Below, piece after piece: positions 1-8,225 of a stretch of DNA of 64,000 nucleotides. Under the pieces are notes generated by a model that did not search any database, was not told the origin of the DNA, and saw only the letters and a program-made list of their open reading frames with translations. Origin of the DNA: Hyphomicrobiales bacterium. GTDB taxonomy: Bacteria > Pseudomonadota > Alphaproteobacteria > Rhizobiales > Rhizobiaceae. Position numbers and translations under genes: made by a program. Numbering within the stretch: position 1 is the first letter of the stretch; every line of letters begins with the position of its first letter. The stretch is taken from assembly GCA_900472785.1 (NCBI GenBank), contig UCJH01000020.1:126388-190387 (forward strand), in the 5' to 3' direction.

Positions 1-32
1 ACAGATGTTGCATGCCGATTGCATGATGGTTC

Positions 33-2264
33 CTAAGACATTTCCGGTGGCTCAGCGCTGGTGACATCCCAATCCGTCCGCACCAGTCGAGCATGATCCT
101 CGAAAAACCGGGTGATTTCACGCGCTCCGTTCGTCCATTTGATGGCGCGGCAGCGCGTGGCGATGCGATGGCGTTCGGCGGGATCGAGCAATTGCTCGAT
201 ATGATCTGGCACATGCGCCAGATCATAGTCCCGGCGCATCACCAGGCCATGTCCCGTCAGTTCCGCCCAGCGCGCGCGGTTCAACTGCAGGTCCATCTCA
301 TCCGCCTCATTGGGTACGAAAAGCGTGGGTATGGCGCCCAGGACATGTTCATGGAATGTGTTGTAGCCGGCAGCCGTCACGGCAGCATCGAAAGCGCGGC
401 TGTAGCGGAAACTCGGGAAAAGCTCTGCGGTGCGATAACGCGGATGCTTCGGTGGGGCAGCAACCGTCTCCGCTGCGATCGGCGATCGCAGGTCGAGCAG
501 CAGGGTGTCGGGCCGCGCCAGAACGGCGGCGATGACAGCCTCGCGGATCGGTGCCATGTCGAAATTGGCGCCGGAGCCAAGCTGCAGCGCGACCACCGTC
601 AGGCCTTCCGGAAGATCGAGGGCCGCCCTCGCCGCCTCGCGGCTCATCCGCTCCTCCGGCTCGACGTGCAGCACCGGCGGTACGAGCAGAACCTTTCCGC
701 GTTCTGATTTTGTCGGGCCTTGATCGAAATCCTGGGCGAGCTCAGCCGGTTCGATGACCGCATCGAAATGCACGGATTTTTCCAGAAATTGCCGATGGCT
801 TTCGCGCCACATCGGGCGGCGGACCCATACGGAAAAGCTGTTCGGGAACATGGCCATGACATCCACGATGCCGCTATATACGGCCGTTGCGTCATAGGCG
901 AAGATGGTCGGGCGAAGATGGGCGAGGAGTTCGAACACTTCCTCCGCCAATGTCCGGTTCCAGTCCTCCGTGTCGGCGTTCAGATGCCGGTGATAGGTCA
1001 GGAAATGTGCAAGATATCCCTCCTGAACCACAGCCTTCATGGAATGGGACATGGTGGCGAACACGGCCCGTAGGTCCGGCGGAAGATGGCGGGCTATCGA
1101 AAGCTGCCTGGCCAGATGGCCCATGCCGATGCCGTTGGAGGAAACAAACAGAATATTGCGGGTCGGCAATGGCTGCGGCAATCCGCTGGGTTGCGGCGCC
1201 GGTACCCCGAAAGCATCGCGCAACCGTCCGATCCGCCCCTCATAGACATCGGCCGAGCACATGTTGACGGCAAAGCTGCGGGCCTTGCGGCCTTGCGATT
1301 CGTAGGCTGCCGGGTGCGAGACAAAACGGCTGATCTCCGCTTCCACCTGATCGGGTGTCGCATAGATGGCCGCGCCGCCGAATATGGTTTCGAAGTGTGG
1401 CGGCAGGATCACCACCAATCCGACCGCAAGCGCCTCGAGTATGGTACGGCCAAAAGCTTCCGACCATTTTTCATCGTGATAATAGACATAAAAATCCAGC
1501 GATGCGAGGAAGGCGGCAATTCCCGTCCAGGCAAAAGGGAGTAGTTCCCAATTGGCGGGAAGCGTGCCGTATTTCTCCTGCAGGAAGTCGCCAGCGCCGA
1601 GGACGCGGACATGGTACCGTTTCCCGTCCGGCGGATAGGCCAGCCACGCGTCCTCCCTGGATGGCCATTTGAGCGCATCAGGCCTTGAATGCCGGCCGAT
1701 CACGATCGGCTTTCCAACCGGCCGAGTTTTGCGCGCCGGCCAATCGTCGATGTCGATCAGGTTCATCCAGTCCTCATCAAGGACGGTCACATGTTTCGGC
1801 AGGGATCGGGTCAGGCTGTTGCGAACGACGCCGCTGACCGGCGCGAGGGCAGGCCACAGCCCGAAAGCGGTCCAGCAGTTTTTTGCAACGATGAACGGGT
1901 CATACTGCATGTTCCCATGTCGATCGAACATCGGATGATGCAGGACAACGACAAGCGCACGGGTCTCGACGCGCAACGGTATCGTTGGACGGTTTGACAT
2001 GATGGTCGGATGATGGATCAGGACGATTCCGGCACGTATAGGCGAAGCCGGATCGACACGCTCGACAAGACCCGTCTCTATCAGGGCGCGTATCTCGGGA
2101 TGCATAGGAGACGGAAGGCCAAGGAGAGGTCCCTTGACCGTCATCAACCCGCAGCGAAATCCGGCGCGGGCTGCGGCACGTATTTCCACGACGATAGCCG
2201 TGGATGTGCCGCCATCGAACCGGGTATCGGCGACAAAAAGGATGTCGAAATCAGCGATGCTCAT
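33..2264 (-). CDS. Two-domain glycosyltransferase (GT4-like half + MurG/GT28-like half)
   Basis: A 743-residue cytosolic protein built from two GT-B-type glycosyltransferase halves. The N-terminal half (about residues 1-370) carries a GT4-like signature, EAFGRTILEALAVG, which resembles the E-x7-E donor-binding motif. The C-terminal half (about 375-720) restarts with NILFVSSNGIGMGH, the GMGH loop of MurG/GT28-type enzymes, and has a late AAGYNTFHE segment like the family's donor site. The ATG at 2264 is preferred because GGAGG lies just upstream and it overlaps the TGA of the gene before it by 14 bp, suggesting translational coupling; a longer start at 2300 lies fully inside that gene. The acceptor is unknown; surface polysaccharide or glycolipid assembly is a guess. 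A fusion of two distinct transferases suggests two successive sugar additions. Confidence 0.75.
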   Translation of the reverse strand: MSIADFDILFVADTRFDGGTSTAIVVEIRAAARAGFRCGLMTVKGPLLGLPSPMHPEIRALIETGLVERVDPASPIRAGIVLIHHPTIMSNRPTIPLRVETRALVVVLHHPMFDRHGNMQYDPFIVAKNCWTAFGLWPALAPVSGVVRNSLTRSLPKHVTVLDEDWMNLIDIDDWPARKTRPVGKPIVIGRHSRPDALKWPSREDAWLAYPPDGKRYHVRVLGAGDFLQEKYGTLPANWELLPFAWTGIAAFLASLDFYVYYHDEKWSEAFGRTILEALAVGLVVILPPHFETIFGGAAIYATPDQVEAEISRFVSHPAAYESQGRKARSFAVNMCSADVYEGRIGRLRDAFGVPAPQPSGLPQPLPTRNILFVSSNGIGMGHLARQLSIARHLPPDLRAVFATMSHSMKAVVQEGYLAHFLTYHRHLNADTEDWNRTLAEEVFELLAHLRPTIFAYDATAVYSGIVDVMAMFPNSFSVWVRRPMWRESHRQFLEKSVHFDAVIEPAELAQDFDQGPTKSERGKVLLVPPVLHVEPEERMSREAARAALDLPEGLTVVALQLGSGANFDMAPIREAVIAAVLARPDTLLLDLRSPIAAETVAAPPKHPRYRTAELFPSFRYSRAFDAAVTAAGYNTFHEHVLGAIPTLFVPNEADEMDLQLNRARWAELTGHGLVMRRDYDLAHVPDHIEQLLDPAERHRIATRCRAIKWTNGAREITRFFEDHARLVRTDWDVTSAEPPEMS

Positions 2265-2697
2265 CGGTCCCCGCCTCCGCACGATCGGCAACGGAAGCAA
2301 GATATGATTCCATGTTCTGTCCGTAGGCGAGGACGTGGAGCGGCTTCCATTTTTCCAGAAGCAGGTCCCAGCGGCCGTTCAGATAGCTCTGCCAGGGCAT
2401 GACGTTTGCATGTTTGCGCTGCTCGTGAAGCGGCGGAAGATATTCGAACATGACGCCTTGCCGCCGGAACCGCATGAAATCCAGGCTATCCGTAATGAAA
2501 ACAAGTCGATGGCGCTTCGAAAACTTTGCCTTTGCGACGGAGATGATCTCGTCGATATGGGAGGATTCGACGCTAAGAACGGTAATCATGATCACTGAAA
2601 TAGACGTGTCCGAAGCATAGATATGGATAGTTTCCGGATCTTCTTCACGCGGTTGTTCTTTTTTCCGAAAATTTGAAAACCAGTTTGGAACCGACAC
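2251..2697 (-). CDS. Small protein of unknown function, partner of the glycosyltransferase
   Basis: This 148-residue protein starts at a GTG preceded by GGGGGCG and ends 14 bp inside the glycosyltransferase gene, so the two form one transcription unit. Residues 30-85 have alternating beta and alpha character (SVIMITVLSVESSHIDEII, HRLVFITD). That resembles the start of a Rossmann-like or GT-A nucleotide-binding fold, but I see no DxD motif. No signal peptide or membrane segment is visible. Sequence pattern and the overlap suggest a role in the same glycan pathway, perhaps as a partial glycosyltransferase or accessory subunit. I do not recognise a named family. Confidence 0.6.
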   Translation of the reverse strand: MSVPNWFSNFRKKEQPREEDPETIHIYASDTSISVIMITVLSVESSHIDEIISVAKAKFSKRHRLVFITDSLDFMRFRRQGVMFEYLPPLHEQRKHANVMPWQSYLNGRWDLLLEKWKPLHVLAYGQNMESYLASVADRAEAGTDEHR

Positions 2698-2936
2698 CTA
2701 CGCCCCCGAAATCAGTCATAACAATTATTTCGGCAATTTAAGCACGCCTGTCTGAAACAGGAAACAGATTTGCCAACAATTACTTTGATTTCAAGTATTC
2801 GTACATCGCTGTTTAATTTAGGAAAGTCTGAAAAATTATAAGACATTGCACACCAGCCGGTGGCGTGTAATCCAGATTTGCGGCGGACATTGGCGCAGGC
2901 TGCAAAGCAGCGCGATCAGGTGCTTGGAATTTGCAC

Positions 2937-4241
2937 CTAGACCCTGACCGATTGTTCGACGAAATCCTCGGTACCGAAGAATTTCAGGTAGCGCTCGACC
3001 TCGGCCGGCTCCCCGGTCGCCTTGCGCGGATTATCCGACAGCTTGACGGCCGGGCGGCCGTTGGCATCGCTGACCTTGCAGACGATCGAAATCGGGTTGA
3101 GCCCGCGGATTTCCATCGGGGCGCAATCGGCAAAGTCGTTGGTCAGGTTCGTCCCCCAGCCGAAGCTCATGCGCACCCGGCCGTCGAAGTGGCGATAGGT
3201 CTCAAGAATCGTTTCGGCGTCCAGCCCGTCCGAAAAAATCAGCAGCTTTTCCTTAGGATCGCGGCCCATCTTCTTCCACCAGGCGATGATCTTTTCGCCG
3301 CCTTCGATCGGTGGGGCGCTGTCGGGCCGGAAACCTGTCCAGTCGGCGACCCAGTCCGGCGCGCTGCGCAGGAATGCGGCCGTGCCGAAAGCGTCCGGCA
3401 GGACGATCAGAAGGTTGCCGCCATAGAGCTGGTTCCAGTCCTGCAGGACCTTGTAGGGGGCTGCCGCCAGTTCCGCATCTGTCTTTGCCAGCGCTGCGAC
3501 GACCATCGGCAATTCATGGGCATTGGTCCCGAGCGCCTCAAGGTCCGTATCCATGGCGAGTAGCACGTTGCTGGTGCCGGAGAAGGATGCGCCAATGCCT
3601 TCCTTCAGCGCCTCGACACACCAGCGCTGCCAAAGAAAGCTATGCCGCCGCCGCGTGCCGAAATCGGAAATCCGCAAATCCGGATAGGCCTTCAGCTGCT
3701 CCACCTTCGACCACATCTTGGCCTTGGCGCGGGCATAGAGCACATCAAGGGCAAAAGGCCCCATATCCTTCATCGCCGTTCGCGAGCGCAGTTCGTTGAT
3801 GATCGCCAATGCCGGGATTTCCCACATGGTGGTGTGGGTCCATTTGCCCGGAAAGGTCAGTTCGTACTGGCCGTTGCGGCGCGAAAGCTCATAGTCGGGC
3901 AGCTGGAAATCGGCGAGCCAGGCGAGGAATTCCGGCGCGAAAATCTGCTTGCGCCCGTAGAACGTGTTGCCGGCCAGCCAGATCATCTCCTTCTTGGTCA
4001 GTCGCAGGCTGCGCACGTGGTCGAGCTGCTCGCGCAATTCCTGTTCGTCGATCTCGTCGGTTAAAAGCACGGTCTTCGTGCGATTGATCAGCGCGAAGGT
4101 TGCATCGACCTCAGGGTAAAGCCGCCAGATCATTTGCAGCATGAGAAGCTTGTAGAAATCCGTATCGAGAAGACTTCGCACGACGGGATCGAGTTTCCAG
4201 GCATTGTCGTAAACGCGCCGGGCGATATCGGTCTTGGTCAT
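2937..4241 (-). CDS. pncB: Nicotinate phosphoribosyltransferase
   Basis: PncB condenses nicotinate with PRPP, coupled to ATP hydrolysis, to give nicotinate mononucleotide in the cytosolic NAD salvage pathway. The 434-residue length is normal for the bacterial enzyme. The N-terminus has the family opening [16 protein letters not shown], the core has [12 protein letters not shown], and GTSNVLLA leads to GTNAHELPM, which carries the histidine that is transiently phosphorylated in this family. C-terminal phosphate-binding text FSDGLD and FGWGTNL is intact. The ATG at 4241 is preceded by GAGAGGGACAG. The gene stands alone, convergent with nothing obvious, and appears to be a core housekeeping gene at the edge of the accessory region. 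Confidence 0.95.
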   Translation of the reverse strand: MTKTDIARRVYDNAWKLDPVVRSLLDTDFYKLLMLQMIWRLYPEVDATFALINRTKTVLLTDEIDEQELREQLDHVRSLRLTKKEMIWLAGNTFYGRKQIFAPEFLAWLADFQLPDYELSRRNGQYELTFPGKWTHTTMWEIPALAIINELRSRTAMKDMGPFALDVLYARAKAKMWSKVEQLKAYPDLRISDFGTRRRHSFLWQRWCVEALKEGIGASFSGTSNVLLAMDTDLEALGTNAHELPMVVAALAKTDAELAAAPYKVLQDWNQLYGGNLLIVLPDAFGTAAFLRSAPDWVADWTGFRPDSAPPIEGGEKIIAWWKKMGRDPKEKLLIFSDGLDAETILETYRHFDGRVRMSFGWGTNLTNDFADCAPMEIRGLNPISIVCKVSDANGRPAVKLSDNPRKATGEPAEVERYLKFFGTEDFVEQSVRV

Positions 4242-4479
4242 GTCCTGTCCCTCTCATGCACGGCGCAATATCTTGAATTTCCGGCTTTGCCAGAACGCTG
4301 TCCCTGTTTCAGGCAACCCATGGCCATGTGACACTCATGACATGTCGTGCCCCACACTCGCAACCGTCTCCGGGCGGTATGCCAACCGGAACGTCCGATT
4401 GCGGCTTCACTCTTTCGCCGGATCGTGGTGTCGTCATGCGATTGGAATCACAATCCGAAGCTGCAGAAAAATGGGATCG

Positions 4480-4800
4480 ATGGTGAATATCGAAACTCCG
4501 GAAGGCATCTATGCCCATATCGCACAGTCCCTTATCGGCAGTGTCGCCGACGCTTGGTTGGAAATCCGTCTGCACGTCGATGTCATCGATGGTTCGGTCG
4601 GGCTGACAGGCGAATGCGATCTAAGCTCCGGCCGCACAACCGATCTCGATGTGCGCAAGCTGAATTACACAGTGTCCAAGGCAATTCGGAATCTTCATCG
4701 GCAGATGTCGTCAGCCGGTCAAGAACCATGGTGTCGTGCGGTTTTCGTCCTCAAGCCCGACGGGTTGTTTGAATTCCGATTAAGCCCTCCATCGGTCTAG
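4480..4800 (+). CDS. Small YezG/DUF600-like protein
   Basis: A 106-residue acidic protein. The pattern (an N-terminal helix, a central beta section ending in a DLDVRKL stretch, then WCRAVFVLKPDGLFEF) resembles the YezG/DUF600 fold, which includes immunity proteins of polymorphic toxins. The WxxAxFxLxPDGxF stretch is the most characteristic part. The ATG at 4480 is chosen because GGGA lies 4-8 nt upstream and homology-like sequence starts here; an ATG at 4471 is also possible. No toxin-like gene is adjacent. It could be an orphan immunity protein or a housekeeping member of unknown role. The assignment rests on pattern memory only. Confidence 0.5.
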   Translation: MVNIETPEGIYAHIAQSLIGSVADAWLEIRLHVDVIDGSVGLTGECDLSSGRTTDLDVRKLNYTVSKAIRNLHRQMSSAGQEPWCRAVFVLKPDGLFEFRLSPPSV

Positions 4801-4857
4801 GCTGCCGAGACCAAAAGTGCATCCACCCATCTTTAGGACGGGGGTTCCTGCGCGAAT

Positions 4858-5577
4858 TCAGGTTTGCTGACGTAAAAACTCTTGACTGGCGTCTATCGTC
4901 GAAACGGTTACCGCGCGTGGATTGGGATGGCGCAAGGCGAGGGCCATCACGTGGTCGTGTGTCGGCTGGAAACGGCGGAACAACCAGTGCGCGGGATTGC
5001 CGGCTCGCTCGCTATCGAACTGGATCGATGGCGGATCGAGCTTAAAGGCAAAAGAGTCCAGCGGCTGTGCCATGCCCTTGCCGATCGCTTTCACATAAGC
5101 CTCCTTGAGGGTCCAGTAAGTCAGGAAGATTTCATGGGTCAGCCCCGGCGCGACAGCGGCGAGGTGCGCGCATTCGGCGGGCGCGAAGAAATGCTGGGCC
5201 GGCTCGGTGATGGGTTCGCGACCAAGCCACTCCACATCGATCCCTATGTCATGGTCAAAAGTGAGTGCTGCGGCAGCCAGTCCAACCGTATGCGATAAAT
5301 TGAGGCGGAGCCGCTGCTCAGAATGTGGCGAGAGGACTTCCGGCTTTCCATGATCGCCGGTCACGAAGCGCCAGCCGGTCGGATCGCCGCCGGCATGCGC
5401 CGACAGCAGAATGCGCCCGAGAGCATGGGCGGCAATGTAGGATAAACGGTCGCGCTGGAAGTGAAAACGGGCGGCGCGAGCCTGCTCATCGCTGTCGAGC
5501 ATTGTTTCCAAACGAGATAGATTGACTCCGGCATCGTCGGTGCGGAGCCACCAGACGACGACGTTATCCCGCGTCAT
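4858..5577 (-). CDS. 4'-phosphopantetheinyl transferase, Sfp/EntD type
   Basis: The enzyme moves phosphopantetheine from CoA to the serine of carrier-protein domains, here most likely the thiolation domain of the nearby NRPS. The 239-residue length fits the Sfp class. Both signature motifs are present: GIDVEWLGR (Mg-binding, about residues 110-118) and FLTYWTLKEAYVKAIGKGM (the WxxKEAxxK motif, about 162-180). An N-terminal RDRLSYIAAHALGR stretch matches the CoA-binding P1/P1a region. The ATG at 5577 is favoured over a GTG at 5586 because AGGGTG lies at proper spacing. It is the last gene of the leftward group that begins with the ECF sigma factor, which supports a siderophore role similar to vbsP of vicibactin. 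Confidence 0.92.
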   Translation of the reverse strand: MTRDNVVVWWLRTDDAGVNLSRLETMLDSDEQARAARFHFQRDRLSYIAAHALGRILLSAHAGGDPTGWRFVTGDHGKPEVLSPHSEQRLRLNLSHTVGLAAAALTFDHDIGIDVEWLGREPITEPAQHFFAPAECAHLAAVAPGLTHEIFLTYWTLKEAYVKAIGKGMAQPLDSFAFKLDPPSIQFDSERAGNPAHWLFRRFQPTHDHVMALALRHPNPRAVTVSTIDASQEFLRQQT

Positions 5578-5631
5578 CGTGATCACCCTGCTTACCGTTT
5601 GCGGCCTGATCGATGAGAAAGCCGCCGGCTG

Positions 5632-6534
5632 TCAACGTATCTGCCTGAAAGCAATTTGGACCGCCCTATTCAAGGCGACCGGAAGAACCGACATGTGATT
5701 TTCGCCCTGATATTCTTCAAAGGTCGCTCTTTCGAGCACTGTTGTCGATGCAGCCAGCCTATCAGCCATTTCTTTGGCATAGCCGACTGTCCGCGTTTCC
5801 CCGGCGCGCTCCTGTCGCTTCTGTTCTTCGGGTGTGCCCTTATGAAAAGGCGCAAGCAACTCTCCTTCATATTGGCCAGCGGAAAGATGCAGTTCGATAT
5901 CGAGGCAGGCTTTGTGTTCCTCCAGAAAGGTGCGCTCCGCCGTAAGAATCGCCGCATCTTCCCAAAAGATAGCAGGGCTTGCCGCGACCCATCGATTGAA
6001 GGCGTCCGGTTTCGAAAACAGGGCGTAAAGAGTAAAAAGCCCGCCGAAGGAATGACCGAACAGGGTCTGGCGCGAGCGGTCGATGGAGACCTGTTTTTCG
6101 ATCCAGGGTTTCAGCTGATCCTCGATGAGGGCCAGGAAACGCTCGCCTCCCCCCGTCCTGACATCCGGGGTGTCCGGAAAGAACGGTGGGTAAACCCGTC
6201 CGGGTGGCGGGCTCAAATCCCAGGAACGCCGGAGCGGATCATATGGTTGATCCGATGGATAGCCGATGGCAACGATGACGCCGTCGCAGACATTGGTTCC
6301 ATTCGGGTAGGCGGATTGTATCTTGAGAGCATCCACTGCCGTCGCGAAACAGGCATTCCCATCCGTCAGGTACAGGACCGGCCATCCTTCTGCCGGAGGT
6401 GCTTTGGCGGGATGGTAAAGAAGGATGCGATAGGACTCGTCCGTATTTTCGAATTTCAGATCTGCGAAAGACGTTTCGGCGATCGTCACGGGCGCGAGCG
6501 ACGCCTCGATTGCTTGGGATGACGATTTGGGCAT
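5632..6534 (-). CDS. Alpha/beta-hydrolase of the Fes/IroE siderophore-esterase family
   Basis: A 300-residue alpha/beta hydrolase. It has the family order: WPVLYLTDGNACFAT, the long loop ending in ERFLALIEDQLKPWIE, the nucleophile elbow GHSFGG (about residues 163-168), and a late GENHMS that can supply the catalytic histidine. IroE and Fes homologues open ester siderophores or release iron from them; with an NRPS cluster this may cleave an ester bond in the secreted siderophore. No clear signal peptide is seen from the chosen start, so a cytosolic location is likely. The ATG at 6534 has GGAGA upstream; a longer start at 6600 would add a composition unlike the family. It sits 55 bp before the PPTase gene. 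Confidence 0.85.
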   Translation of the reverse strand: MPKSSSQAIEASLAPVTIAETSFADLKFENTDESYRILLYHPAKAPPAEGWPVLYLTDGNACFATAVDALKIQSAYPNGTNVCDGVIVAIGYPSDQPYDPLRRSWDLSPPPGRVYPPFFPDTPDVRTGGGERFLALIEDQLKPWIEKQVSIDRSRQTLFGHSFGGLFTLYALFSKPDAFNRWVAASPAIFWEDAAILTAERTFLEEHKACLDIELHLSAGQYEGELLAPFHKGTPEEQKRQERAGETRTVGYAKEMADRLAASTTVLERATFEEYQGENHMSVLPVALNRAVQIAFRQIR

Positions 6535-6715
6535 GGTTTCTCCGCAAGACTGAAAAACTGATAGAGCAGCGCCATTCCAAGGAGAACAGCGCCGACTCAA
6601 ACATGAAGAAATTCCTCATATTATTTGGGGGTTGTTCTGGCAACCGACGTCCAAGCTCCGGTATCGAAACGCGACGAGGCTGCACGGTGCAGGTGCAGGA
6701 AACCAGCATGCGTGG

Positions 6716-7246
6716 TCAGGGGATTGCCGGAAGCGGCTTGACGAAGAACAGGCAGGGATGGTCTTCATGCCAGAGCGTTGGAAAAACCTCTGCGCGGATG
6801 AAGCCGTTCCTGTCATAGAAGGCACGGGTTGCATCATATTGGGGCTCAGTCTTTCCGCGATATGCCAGCGTCTTGACTGTTAGGATCCTGCACCCGGACG
6901 CACGGGCGCAATCCTCGGCAGCGGCAAGCAGCCGCCGCCCGACCCCGCTGCGGTGATAAGCGGTGCGTGTTGCAATAACCAATATTTCCATGGCGTCCGG
7001 CGGATGCGACCGCATTGCGACGAAGCCGGAAATCCGGTTTCCGTCGACGCACGCAAACATCGGCAAGGCCTCGACGGCCGCCGCGCACGCCTCGATGACC
7101 TCGGGTTCGCTGAACCAGTCCGTCAACTCCGACATGATCTCGCGGCAAATGTCACTTTTGTCGACGGTGATCTCTACCGCAGCCTGCATCGTCTTGTACC
7201 CTTGCGAAGACTCCAGACCCTCTTCGGCAACTCCGGCATCGCGCAT
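6716..7246 (-). CDS. GNAT-family N-acetyltransferase
   Basis: A 176-residue GNAT protein. The acetyl-CoA loop is RSGVGRRLL (about residues 108-116), preceded by MEILVIATRTAYHRSG and followed by ATRAFYDRNGF, the usual C-terminal core. The ATG at 7246 lies one base after the TGA of the upstream sigma-factor gene, so translation is probably coupled; a longer in-frame extension lies antiphase inside the sigma gene and is rejected. The substrate is not known. Because it is cotranscribed with an ECF sigma factor and siderophore genes, it may acetylate a precursor (for example an alpha-amino group, as in vicibactin) or serve self-protection. Those are inferences from position. Confidence 0.8.
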   Translation of the reverse strand: MRDAGVAEEGLESSQGYKTMQAAVEITVDKSDICREIMSELTDWFSEPEVIEACAAAVEALPMFACVDGNRISGFVAMRSHPPDAMEILVIATRTAYHRSGVGRRLLAAAEDCARASGCRILTVKTLAYRGKTEPQYDATRAFYDRNGFIRAEVFPTLWHEDHPCLFFVKPLPAIP

Positions 7247-7247
7247 G

Positions 7248-7838
7248 TCAGGCCCCCATTTCACGAAGCCGCTGGGGACGATGACGCTCCCGGCCGCTGC
7301 CGGCTTCCATTCTGTGATCGGCATCCGGCGATATGGCCGCAAGGCAGCGCGAATGGGCGTCCCTGAGCAACCCGCAGACAAGCGCGCAGGAAACACCGGC
7401 CTTGCGCGCGATGACATTTTGCGGGACGTCGTCGAAATAATGTTCCTCGTAGAATTTCCGCGTCCTGGCGGGCATCGCTTCGACTGTGCATCGAAAAGCC
7501 ATATAGGCCTCGGTTTCGCGCAGCCGCTCTTCCGGACTTCCATAGGCGGAGGTGCTGCCGCCGATTTGCTCTTCGACAAACAGGCCTCTTTCGTAGCGGA
7601 GCCGACGCATATGGTCCCGGGCGAGATTGCGCACCATGCGCATCACATAGGATGATGGCGCGGCAATATCGGTTCTCAGCGGTTTGGAGACCAGCTGAAG
7701 GAGAACTTCCTGAACAACATCTTCGGCGAGCGTTTTGCAGCCAGTAATCCGCCGCGCGCTGGCCAGAAGTTTGGGATAGGTGAGGAGCGCTGCTTTGAGC
7801 TGTTCATTCGATATCGACTGTGAAGCATTGACTATCAT
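7248..7838 (-). CDS. ECF sigma factor, PvdS/RpoI/FecI-like
   Basis: A 196-residue extracytoplasmic-function sigma factor. Region 2 is visible as LLASARRITGCKTLAEDVVQEVLLQL then SYVMRMVRNLARDHMRRLRYER; region 4 is MPARTRKFYEEHYFDDVPQNVIARKAGVS, the helix-turn-helix that reads the -35 box. The ATG at 7838 is preceded by AGGGAGAG; a start at 7859 lacks a good ribosome site. There is no neighbouring FecR-type anti-sigma gene, as with PvdS and rhizobial RpoI, whose activity follows iron supply. In R. leguminosarum RpoI drives vicibactin genes; here the likely targets are the two divergent promoters near 13.75 and 13.83 kb. An untypical feature is the translationally coupled GNAT gene downstream. 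Confidence 0.88.
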   Translation of the reverse strand: MIVNASQSISNEQLKAALLTYPKLLASARRITGCKTLAEDVVQEVLLQLVSKPLRTDIAAPSSYVMRMVRNLARDHMRRLRYERGLFVEEQIGGSTSAYGSPEERLRETEAYMAFRCTVEAMPARTRKFYEEHYFDDVPQNVIARKAGVSCALVCGLLRDAHSRCLAAISPDADHRMEAGSGRERHRPQRLREMGA

Positions 7839-8225
7839 GTCGGCTCTCCCTGAAATCAAAGGTTGAATTCTGATTTCCTTTCAATTTTTCAGGGCACCAT
7901 AAAAAACATGATAAAAGATAAAAATACCGCAGTGCGATATTTGATCTTATCTCCATAATTTCACTTGGTTTTTGCGTTTTTCTTACTGTTTCGGACTTGT
8001 CGCAGAACGATAAGAACTTCGCCTTGTGACATGTGCGGCGGCTGGTTCAGACTGAGCAGCGTTCATGACGTGATCGACTGAAAAAACTCCGCGCCAACCT
8101 TTTCCGCATCACAAAGAATACAGCCACTGATTTCATGCGCGCAGGTTTAAGTTTGAGTTGCCGCCGCGCAGATGCGCGATGTCAAGTGGACCTACGTGGC
8201 GGTTCGGTGAATGGCGATGAGGAGG
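7839..8225. other. Intergenic region upstream of the sigma-factor gene
   Basis: About 390 bp without a convincing gene. The part next to the sigma gene (7860-7990) is markedly AT-rich compared with the surrounding coding DNA and should hold its promoter; iron control is expected here. I looked for TGA-N9-TCA (iron-responsive RirA-type) and found only TGA-N7-TCA at 7871 and 8070, so I do not call an operator. The part from 8000 to 8225 is GC-richer and probably contains the 3' end signals of the hydroxylase transcript. Confidence 0.5.

Noticed and set aside
126-136. CCGTTCGTCC box inside the glycosyltransferase gene
   Set aside because: It matches the siderophore -10-like box but has no TGAA element 16 nt upstream and lies within a coding region on the antisense side.
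7247-7579. N-terminal extension of the GNAT protein into the sigma-factor gene
   Set aside because: The extension is antiphase to a clear sigma region 4, is Arg/Pro-rich, and the ATG at 7246 directly follows the sigma stop codon.
7871-8082. Iron-responsive TGA-N9-TCA boxes before the sigma gene
   Set aside because: The two TGA...TCA pairs found have 7-nt spacers, not 9, and no other copy was seen, so I do not call an operator.
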